Positions 1-6,300 of a stretch of DNA of 7,027 bases are shown here, in pieces (positions within the stretch are counted from its first letter, which is position 1; each line of letters begins with the position of its first letter). Made by a program: the position numbers and the translations under genes. Source of the DNA: Desulfomonile tiedjei (GTDB lineage Bacteria > Desulfobacterota > Desulfomonilia > Desulfomonilales > Desulfomonilaceae). Location: contig DYRE01000113.1 of assembly GCA_020718965.1 (NCBI GenBank), positions 1 to 7,027 of the forward strand. Direction: 5' to 3'. The notes under the pieces were generated by a model that was not told the DNA's origin, did not search any database, and saw nothing but the letters and a program-made list of their open reading frames with translations.

Positions 1-1
1 T

Positions 2-544
2 GTGAGCAGCGCCGACTTCGAAGAAGAAGAGGTCGACTATCACGTCAGACAGGCCTGCGCCACTGTTGGGCTTGACATTGACGCTATAGGGGATCGAAAC
101 CCTTTTGATCTTTCCTCGGGTGAAAAAAGGCGTGTTGCTATCGCCGGCGCGCTTGTCAACAACCCTGACATTCTGATTCTTGATGAACCGGCGGCTAACC
201 TGGATCCTCCCTCATTGTCGGCCCTCAACAGGATCATAGATTCCTTCAGGAAGAGCGGAGCCAGAACAGTAATAATAGTCTCGCATGATATGGACTGCTT
301 CCTTACTTTGCTGGATTTGCTGGCGGTAATGAAAGCCGGAGAGATGGTTGCGTTTGGGTCTGTGAGCGAAGTTTGCGCCAGGCTCAGGGATCAGCATGAC
401 TTAAGAGAGATTTTGCCATCCATCGGTATGCTGGCCGAAGAACTGAAGGCCAGAAATATTCCGATACCCAACGACAATTTTGATTTACAATTGATCAAGA
501 AAGCGATTATGGACATTTTAGGCGCAGAAAGGTCATTGACGTGA
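2..544 (+). CDS. ECF/CbiO-type ABC transporter ATP-binding protein, 5' truncated by window edge
   Basis: This is the C-terminal part of a cytoplasmic ABC ATPase that would power vitamin or metal-ion uptake as part of an energy-coupling factor (CbiO/EcfA) transporter. Numbering from the first full codon, the ABC signature LSSGEK lies at 37-42 and runs into RRVAIAGAL, which is characteristic of the CbiO/EcfA family. The Walker B LILDEP is at 58-63 with the catalytic Glu62, the D-loop ANLDP follows, and the switch His95 sits in VSHD. The Walker A and Q-loop are absent because the gene begins upstream of the window. The GTG at position 2 is very unlikely to be the true start, since the family has about 100 more N-terminal residues. 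The C-terminal 80 residues fit the family's helical tail. The stop overlaps the next gene by 4 nt (GTGA), so the two are translationally coupled. Substrate cannot be told without the missing S and T components. The family call is firm; the choice between cbiO and ecfA is not. Confidence 0.9.
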   Translation: MSSADFEEEEVDYHVRQACATVGLDIDAIGDRNPFDLSSGEKRRVAIAGALVNNPDILILDEPAANLDPPSLSALNRIIDSFRKSGARTVIIVSHDMDCFLTLLDLLAVMKAGEMVAFGSVSEVCARLRDQHDLREILPSIGMLAEELKARNIPIPNDNFDLQLIKKAIMDILGAERSLT

Positions 545-1188
545 AAAAAACTTTTTTTCTGATCTTAATCTTAATCGGAAGTTCCGCCTGGATATCCAGC
601 CCTGTCTTGGGAGAAGACCTGGAAGTTCAAAAAGTCGTAAAGAAGATCAAGGAAGTATACAGCGTCAATTGTTGCTTCAGCGCTTCCTTTGATCAACTGA
701 CGGTGAACGTGGCCATGGACATGAGAGACAGGTTCCAGGGACAGATGTACGTTAGAAAACCCCTGGAAATAGCTCTGGACGTCATGAGCCCCGAGAGACA
801 AAAAGTCGTGATGAAAGGAAGAAGTTATCTTGTTTATTTCCATGACGATGGTTCACAGGTAAACGGGGAAGTCCCTCCTGAAGTAAATATCGAAAATTTC
901 TTTGGTTTCTTCACAAATATAGCCGCATTGGACAACAATTTTACTATTGAGCTTTCTCCGAGGCAAACTGCGCCCGAGGATAAAATGATTTTTCTCGAGT
1001 TGACGAATACGTCGAATGCGCAAACCGGTTTCAAAATAGTGCTTGGCGTGGACAGAAACAAGTTCACCATCAGGAGGGCGATAATTTATGACGCCCTTGG
1101 CAATTACAACCGATTTGATCTCTTCAATGTAACCTTCTTGAAATCAATTCCTGACTCCCGTTTTGACTTGAAGTCAGCTCAGAACTAA
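541..1188 (+). CDS. LolA-like periplasmic outer-membrane lipoprotein carrier protein
   Basis: The product is a 215-residue exported protein resembling LolA, the periplasmic chaperone that carries lipoproteins from the LolCDE complex to the outer membrane. A signal peptide is clear: KK at 2-3, a hydrophobic core at about 5-18, and a likely cleavage after VLG at 22-24. The mature part has the family pattern: an early FSASFDQL segment (around 46-53), then FQGQMYVRKPLEIALDV followed by SPERQKVVMKGRSYLVYF. This matches the LolA sequence of G-x-L, a positively charged RP, then a strand reading 'P..Q..V.DG..L..Y'. The GTG start at 541 overlaps the upstream stop and has an AAAGG Shine-Dalgarno about 8 nt before it. 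Overall identity to E. coli LolA is low by eye, so a related function, such as a LolA-fold carrier for another lipid, is possible. Two adjacent cysteines (44-45) near the mature N-terminus are unusual. The gene lies in an operon with the ABC ATPase upstream and rimO downstream. Confidence 0.8.
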   Translation: MKKTFFLILILIGSSAWISSPVLGEDLEVQKVVKKIKEVYSVNCCFSASFDQLTVNVAMDMRDRFQGQMYVRKPLEIALDVMSPERQKVVMKGRSYLVYFHDDGSQVNGEVPPEVNIENFFGFFTNIAALDNNFTIELSPRQTAPEDKMIFLELTNTSNAQTGFKIVLGVDRNKFTIRRAIIYDALGNYNRFDLFNVTFLKSIPDSRFDLKSAQN

Positions 1189-2679
1189 ATGGTTCTCTCT
1201 CGGATACGAGGTTCCCTCACACCAGTGAACAAAAATGGATATTTCAGTCTTATCAGCCTCGGATGTCCAAAGAATAGGATTGACAGCGAAAAAATCCTTG
1301 CCGCCTTTATGTCTCAGGGACTTGAACACACGCAGGACCATAACCTCGCTGAAATAATTGTAATTAATACCTGCGCTTTTATTCAGCCCGCAGTCGAGGA
1401 ATCTATAGCGACGATTTTGGATACCTCCGCTGCAAATCCCGACGCCTTTCTGATAGTGGCAGGTTGCATGCCGTTGCGATATGGGGATTCGTTGAAGGAT
1501 TTGCTGCCTGAGGTTGATCTCTTCCTTAAACCCAGCCAGATAGGCATGATTTCGGAAATGATCCAGTCTTGCGGATCCGTCAAAAAAATCAGTAAGCCGG
1601 CATCTTCTGGCCCATCCCCTTTGGCGTCTTCATGTTTGACATCTGTAATTGATTCCGACGCTTCGACCAGCCCCACCAATTTCCCTGAAACATCAGACTT
1701 AAATGCTACAAGAGATGGTCTGTTCAGACTGAAGGGTTTGAGCAGAGTCTTGTCTACCCCTGGTTACGCGTATCTGAGAATTTCTGATGGATGCGACCAT
1801 CGCTGTAAATTTTGTACCATACCTTTAATTAGAGGCAGGTTAAAGAGTGAAGCCATGGATGATCTGATCCATGAAGCGTCCGAGCTTGCCGATTGTGGTG
1901 TAAAGGAAATTGTTTTGGTTGCGCAGGATCTTACCTCATACGGTAGAGATCTTGGTATAGACAATGGACTCGTCCGATTATTGGAAAAACTTGAACTCAT
2001 AGGCGGGATTGAATGGATCCGCCTCATGTACCTGTATCCCAGCGGAATAAAGCCGGAACTGATTCACATGATAGGGAATTCCAGCAAGATATTGCCTTAT
2101 GTGGACATGCCCATCCAGCATATCTCGGAAAACGTTCTCAGATCGATGGGCCGCCCATGGAGAGGTCTTGAGATTCGTAAAATGATCGAATCCTTGAGGA
2201 CCCAGGTTCCGAGAATAGCCATCCGAACGACGCTGATGGTTGGATTCCCGACTGAAACAGAAGACGATTTCGTCATGCTGGCTGACTTTGTGAAACAGTT
2301 TGAACTAGACCATGTAGGGGTTTTTACGTATTTTCAGGAAGAAGGCTCACCCTCTGAAAAACTTGGAGATCCCATACCTGTCAAAATCAAGAACGCCCGA
2401 GCGCGCAAGCTTCGGTCACTACACTCAATGTTCATTAAGAAAAAGATGAAAAAAAGAATCGGCTCAATAGAATCTGCAATAGTCGAAGGTTTTTCTGAAG
2501 AAACAGAACTGCTGTTACAGGGGAGAACCTGGGACCAGGCGCCCGAAATTGACGGAAAACTTTACATAACCGATGGCGAGGCGTCGGTAGGGGATATTGT
2601 TAGAGTATTGATTACCGAAACCAAGGGTATTGATCTTTTCGGCGAGATCGAAAAACCGGCTAATGAGATTAGCGGCTGA
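1189..2679 (+). CDS. rimO: Ribosomal protein S12 methylthiotransferase RimO
   Basis: RimO is a radical-SAM enzyme with two [4Fe-4S] clusters that adds a methylthio group to the conserved aspartate of ribosomal protein S12. All three parts are visible. The N-terminal UPF0004 domain has its three cluster cysteines at C26 (SLGCPKN), C62 (NTCAF) and C93 (AGCMP). The radical-SAM core has CxxxCxxC at C202, C206 and C209 (CDHRCKFC) and the MVGFPTETEDDF segment near 350-361. The C-terminal TRAM domain (about 430-490) contains the APEIDGKLYI motif. SLGCPKN and the IDG segment favour RimO over MiaB or MtaB. At 496 residues it is some 50 longer than E. coli RimO; the excess is a Ser/Thr/Pro-rich linker at about 128-190. 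The ATG directly abuts the upstream TAA and has no obvious Shine-Dalgarno, so translation is probably coupled. An in-frame GTG at 1225 is an alternative start that would keep all motifs. Confidence 0.96.
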   Translation: MVLSRIRGSLTPVNKNGYFSLISLGCPKNRIDSEKILAAFMSQGLEHTQDHNLAEIIVINTCAFIQPAVEESIATILDTSAANPDAFLIVAGCMPLRYGDSLKDLLPEVDLFLKPSQIGMISEMIQSCGSVKKISKPASSGPSPLASSCLTSVIDSDASTSPTNFPETSDLNATRDGLFRLKGLSRVLSTPGYAYLRISDGCDHRCKFCTIPLIRGRLKSEAMDDLIHEASELADCGVKEIVLVAQDLTSYGRDLGIDNGLVRLLEKLELIGGIEWIRLMYLYPSGIKPELIHMIGNSSKILPYVDMPIQHISENVLRSMGRPWRGLEIRKMIESLRTQVPRIAIRTTLMVGFPTETEDDFVMLADFVKQFELDHVGVFTYFQEEGSPSEKLGDPIPVKIKNARARKLRSLHSMFIKKKMKKRIGSIESAIVEGFSEETELLLQGRTWDQAPEIDGKLYITDGEASVGDIVRVLITETKGIDLFGEIEKPANEISG

Positions 2680-2726
2680 TCGTTCAAAAAACCAGGACGT
2701 TGCGTTCTTCTAATCTATAAGTGCAG

Positions 2727-2750
2727 AAGAGGCGCTCCATGGCGCCCCTT
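2727..2750. terminator. GC-rich hairpin between convergent genes, possible bidirectional terminator
   Basis: GGCGC (2731-2735) pairs with GCGCC (2742-2746) around a 6-nt TCCATG loop. The helix extends after one mismatch by AAG/CTT (2727-2729 and 2748-2750). It sits in the 100-nt gap between the rimO stop and the stop of the minus-strand gene, where a shared terminator would be expected. Neither side has a proper run of T (only CTTATT on the plus strand), so intrinsic termination is uncertain. Confidence 0.4.
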
Positions 2751-2779
2751 ATTCGGCCCATTTCATTGAATCCACCACG

Positions 2780-3058
2780 TTAATACAGGTTCTTCATACG
2801 GGTCTTGGGAGTCGCTTTCTTGGTAGGTTTTGCGGTTTGCTGAGCAGCCTGCGTCTGAAACTGCTGATTCGCAGCGTAGTAGTCACCGTACTGGGATCCA
2901 GCGGAGTCATAATAGGGTGAATATGAATCGTTGAAAGACGGGTCCACTGATCCTCCTGACCAGGAGGGGAAGCAGCCCGCTCAACTGCCAAAGGCGCTGC
3001 CTGCAACAGCGAGAGTCGAAATCGTTATGGCTAAGAAAACTATGATTTTTCTTGTCAA
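2780..3058 (-). CDS. Small secreted protein with in-frame TGA at codon 26, candidate selenoprotein
   Basis: I do not recognise the family. Reading from TTG at 3058-3056 to TAA at 2782-2780 gives 92 codons interrupted only by TGA at codon 26 (2983-2981). Codons 1-25 form a signal peptide: TRK at 2-4, a hydrophobic stretch at about 5-19, and a small-residue end SAFG at 21-24. After the TGA the same frame reads AGCFPSWSGG, then a Tyr/Ser/Gln-rich stretch (38-74) with NDSYSPYYDS and GDYYAANQQF. A Lys/Thr/Pro-rich basic tail (77-90) ends in NLY. If TGA is read as selenocysteine, the mature N-terminus carries U26-A-G-C29, a UxxC redox-type motif, and a SECIS-like hairpin lies at the expected distance. 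The protein would act outside the cytoplasmic membrane. An AAGGAGG Shine-Dalgarno sits 5 nt before the TTG, and there is no other good start upstream of the TGA. Alternatives are a pseudogene broken by a nonsense mutation, or a shorter protein from GTG codon 38, which has AGGAGG 4 nt before it. The gene is convergent with rimO and divergent from the activase. Confidence 0.6.
2938..2980 (-). promoter_or_regulatory. Candidate bacterial SECIS element directly downstream of the in-frame TGA
   Basis: On the minus strand, CCTCCT (2967-2962) pairs perfectly with AGGAGG (2957-2952) around a GGTC loop (2961-2958). The stem starts 13 nt after the TGA and the loop starts after 19 nt. From memory, the E. 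coli fdhF SECIS also has a GGUC apical loop at almost the same distance (18 nt) from its UGA. A lower helix, CGGG (2979-2976) with CCCG (2942-2939), starts next to the TGA, and CTG/CAG can pair between the two helices. The bulged U of fdhF that helps bind SelB is not evident here. The AGGAGG arm could instead act as a Shine-Dalgarno for GTG at 2947-2945, so the hairpin has a second possible explanation. Confidence 0.55.
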
Positions 3059-3063
3059 ACCTT

Positions 3064-3070
3064 CCTCCTT
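3064..3070 (-). promoter_or_regulatory. Strong Shine-Dalgarno fixing the TTG start of the minus-strand gene
   Basis: AAGGAGG on the minus strand ends 5 nt before the TTG at 3058-3056. Such a near-perfect site in front of a rare start codon, followed at once by a signal peptide, indicates that the gene really begins here and that the section before the TGA is translated. Confidence 0.7.
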
Positions 3071-3178
3071 GCTTGAACCCCAGGATGAACAGAATAAGAT
3101 CTCGTTAAAACCCGCAGATTTTAGACTTTTTTTTTGATTTCGTATACATAAATTATTGAATGAGAGCGAGAGATAACA

Positions 3179-3206
3179 TTTTTAGAAAATTGCGGCGATT
3201 TGTTAA
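3179..3206 (-). promoter_or_regulatory. Possible sigma-70 promoter for the minus-strand gene
   Basis: On the minus strand, TTAACA (3206-3201; five of six bases match TTGACA) lies 16 nt before TAAAAA (3184-3179; four of six match TATAAT). Transcription from it would leave a leader of about 110 nt before the TTG start. The -35 box overlaps the palindrome at 3200-3215. Such matches are common in AT-rich DNA, so this is tentative. Confidence 0.3.
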
Positions 3207-3215
3207 ATTCAACAA
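3200..3215. repeat. Near-perfect 16-bp palindrome, possible operator
   Basis: TTGTTAAATTCAACAA is self-complementary except for one base pair (TTGTT and AACAA arms around a near-symmetric centre). It lies in the divergent region and overlaps the possible -35 box of the minus-strand gene, as a repressor or activator site might. A related half, TTGACTTAATTCAA, recurs about 29 bp further along at 3228-3241. Confidence 0.4.
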
Positions 3216-3223
3216 CAGTGGTT

Positions 3224-3249
3224 CCCATTGACTTAATTCAATTGATGGG
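3224..3249. repeat. Imperfect inverted repeat in the divergent region
   Basis: CCCATTGA (3224-3231) faces TTGATGGG (3242-3249) across 10 nt. As RNA this allows an 8-bp stem with two G-U pairs; as DNA the outer five bases (CCCAT/ATGGG) are perfectly inverted. It could be a protein site or a weak hairpin. It contains a TTGACT that resembles a -35 box (3228-3233) for plus-strand transcription. Confidence 0.3.
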
Positions 3250-3265
3250 ATTTACATGATGCGAC

Positions 3266-3285
3266 TTGACGGTCTCAATTATAAT
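3266..3285 (+). promoter_or_regulatory. Possible -10 box (TATAAT) for the activase gene
   Basis: A perfect TATAAT stands at 3280-3285, about 85 nt before the activase ATG. The TTGACG at 3266-3271 is only 8 nt upstream, too close to be its -35 box, and no good -35 is seen at 16-18 nt. The box may need an activator or may be chance in AT-rich DNA. Confidence 0.25.
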
Positions 3286-3370
3286 GAACTAAAGTTATAA
3301 ATTGCCGTAGGCTATTTTGCGCCCCACATGATGACAATCTTAATAATTTAAATGACATGGAGTTAAACCG

Positions 3371-6300
3371 ATGGAAGCGCTTGGTATGTGTCTGGGGGCT
3401 TCAACCCTTAGCATTTGTCGAGTTAGGCGTAATGAACAAGGTATTTCCGTAGTAAGCGCCTCGACTATCACTCATGAGGGTAACCCCAGAAAAACACTCC
3501 TGGATGCTCTCGATAAAATACCCGACATCAGGAATCTTCCCCTTGCGGTAACCGGTCGGAAATTTATTAACTTTATAAAACTGACCACGATCTCGGAACC
3601 TGAAGCGGTCGAGATGGCCGTCCCATTCTCCTTGCCCGACAAGAGCAAATACAGGGTAGTGGTGAGCGCCGGTGGTGAAACTTTTATGGTTTATCATCTG
3701 GACGAAGACAACAAGATCCAGGCGATTCAAACAGGCAACAAATGCGCTTCGGGAACGGGTGAATTCTTCCTCCAGCAAATAGGCAGGATGAATCTGGAGC
3801 TTCAGGATGTCGAGAAATTAGGTATCGCCGAACATCCTCACAAAGTCTCAGGCCGCTGTTCAGTTTTTTGCAAGAGTGACTGCACACACGCATTGAACAA
3901 GGGAATTCCCAAAGACCAGGTAGTGGCCGGCCTTGCGATGATGATGGCCAGCAAGATTGTTGAACTTCTCAAGAAACTGCCCAAGAAATCTGTGGCTCTT
4001 ATTGGTGGCTCATCTCTCAACAAAACGATGATCCACTATCTTAACCAGGAAATTGAGGATTTATTAATTCCTGAACAGGCGCCATATTTTGAGGCCATGG
4101 GCGCGGCTATATGGGCGCTGGATAACCCCACGGTAAATTATTCGGGAGCATCTGAAGTCTATCAAGAAAAGGGCTCAGCATTCTCTTATTTGCAACCCCT
4201 TGAAAATTTCCGCCACATGGTCAGCTTCAAGGACAGACCCAAAGGGGACGCTGTAAACGACGATATAGTGATACTGGGACTTGATGTTGGTTCGACCACG
4301 ACCAAAGGCGTGATCATGAGGAGAAGCGACAAAGCCATACTGGCCTCAGATTACCTCAGGACAGATGGCGACCCAGTCGGAGCTTCCCGGAATGTCTATC
4401 GGAGTCTCCTGGAACAAATCAAATGTGAACTAAACATAGTTGGCCTGGGAGTCACAGGATCAGGAAGACAGATTGCCGGTCTGCACGCAATGACGGATGG
4501 TGTGATCAACGAAATTATCGCTCATGCGGCGGCGGCGGTCCATTTTGATAAAGATGTCGACACAATTTTTGAAATTGGAGGGCAGGACGCAAAGTATACT
4601 TACATTACAAACAGCGTTCCGAGTGACTACGCCATGAATGAGGCTTGCAGCGCAGGGACCGGATCGTTCCTTGAAGAGTCGGCCAAGGAAAGTCTTGGTC
4701 TGAATGTGACAGAAATCGGCAAGGTGGCGTATTCCGGGTCTAACCCACCAAATTTCAACGACCAGTGCGCCGCATTCATAGGCTCTGACATTAAAAACGC
4801 CGCACAGGAGGGAATCCCTGTAAACGACATAGTCGCCGGGCTGGTTTATTCAATTTGTATGAATTACTCCAACAGGGTCAAAGGAAACAGACCAGTCGGG
4901 AAAAAAGTCTTCATGCAGGGAGGGGTCTGCTACAACGAAGCTATTCCAGCAGCTATGGCGGCTTTGACTGGCAAGGAAATTGTTGTGCCCCCGGAACCGG
5001 GACTGATGGGCGCCTTTGGCGTCGCGCTGGAAGTTGATCGAAGATTGAATCTTGGACTAATGCATGAGGACAGGTTTGATCTCAAACAACTTGCCAATCG
5101 CGAAGTTATTTACAAAAAACCTTTTATTTGCGGGGGAGGAAAAGAGAAATGCGATCGCCGCTGTGAAATAGCCCGCATAGAGCTTGAAGGGAAAACATAT
5201 CCATTTGGTGGGGCGTGTAACAGGTACGTCAATCTGATCAAAAACTTGCAGTTTGAGACAGAGAATCTGGACATGGTGGACTTTCGCCAGAAGTTGGTGT
5301 TTGAGTCTCTGGAGGAGGAAAAACCATCCGACAGCAGGCCGGTCATAGGAATAAACAGATCTTTTCTTATGAACACCTATTTTCCGCTCTTTAACAGGTT
5401 TTTTACTGAACTCGGATACCGGGTAGCGCTTCCTGACAAACTGGACCCTGAAGGAAGCGATCAGCAGGGCGCCGCTTTCTGCTTCCCTGTAGAACTTTCT
5501 CACAGTTTCTTTTCCAATCTTATTCACAAAGACCCGGATGTTTATTTTCTGCCGCATGTTCGTGGTATCCCCACGGATGAAGAAAATCCAAATACTTGCA
5601 CATGCGTATTTGTTCAGGGAGAGGGCTTCTACCTTTCAAGCGCATTTGAGCAAATCCAGAATAAAAAGGTCCTCCGTCCTTTCCTCGACATGAGCCGAGG
5701 CTTGCTGTCATGCAGGGATGGCTTCATCAGCATGGCGCTGGAACTTGGCAAGAGTAAACCCGAAGGAGTTAAGGCTTTCGAGGCCGCGGTCGAGGCTCAA
5801 AACGAATTCAAAAAAAGACTGCGAGCCAAGGGACAGGAAATTCTCAGGGAAATCGAAGCGTCTCCAGAGATGACCGCCATTGTCCTGTTTGGAAGACCAT
5901 ACAATTCATTTGCGCCGGAAGCCAACAAGGGAATCCCTGTTAAACTGGCGTCAAGAGGATATCGAATCCTTCCATTTGATATGCTTCCCTATGAAGATCA
6001 ATCCATGGATGACGAGGACACCATGTATTGGTCAATGGGCCGAATGATCCTCAAGGCCGGTCGTTTCGTCAAAAATCATCCCCAGCTTTTTGGCCTTTTC
6101 ATAAGCAACTTCTCGTGTGGGCCGGACTCGTTCGTAGTTGGTTATTTCAGAGAAGAAATGGGTAGAAAGCCTTCCTTGACTTTGGAGCTTGACAGCCATA
6201 CAGCGGACGCCGGACTTGAGACAAGAATTGAGGCGTTTCTCGACATCGTTCATTATTACAGGGAACTTGAGGCTCAAAAAAAGATTGCGCCGCTTCGCAG

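Larger units (their letters stand above)
3059..3370. other. Divergent AT-rich intergenic region, no gene seen
   Basis: About 310 nt separate the start of the minus-strand candidate selenoprotein gene from the start of the plus-strand activase. No frame on either strand shows a convincing small protein with a ribosome binding site. It is richer in A and T than the flanking genes and holds two palindrome-like sites, possible promoter boxes in both directions, and a 9-T run (3127-3135). It should contain both promoters. Confidence 0.75.

Noticed and set aside
2794..3006. A 70-codon open frame on the minus strand, starting with MQAAPLAVERAAS
   Set aside because: It overlaps the signal-peptide/TGA gene in another frame, has no fitting ribosome site and gives a low-complexity Arg/Pro-rich product. 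The frame with signal peptide, Shine-Dalgarno and TAA at 2780 is more convincing.
3127..3135. Run of nine T on the plus strand as an intrinsic terminator
   Set aside because: The only upstream pairing is AAAA/TTTT around CCCGCAGA, too weak for a terminator hairpin, and no plus-strand gene ends there.
2931..3137. A 68-codon open frame on the plus strand opposite the candidate selenoprotein gene
   Set aside because: It is antisense to the better-supported gene, lacks a Shine-Dalgarno and shows no domain or signal features.
3228..3256. TTGACT with TTTACA after 17 nt as a full plus-strand promoter
   Set aside because: The -35 is good, but the -10 matches only three of six bases. It is noted within the inverted repeat entry but not called as a promoter.
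5057..5557. A 166-codon open frame on the minus strand, and a 137-codon one at 6032-6445
   Set aside because: Both lie inside the activase gene on the opposite strand, whose plus-strand product has unmistakable family motifs throughout. They are antisense shadows.
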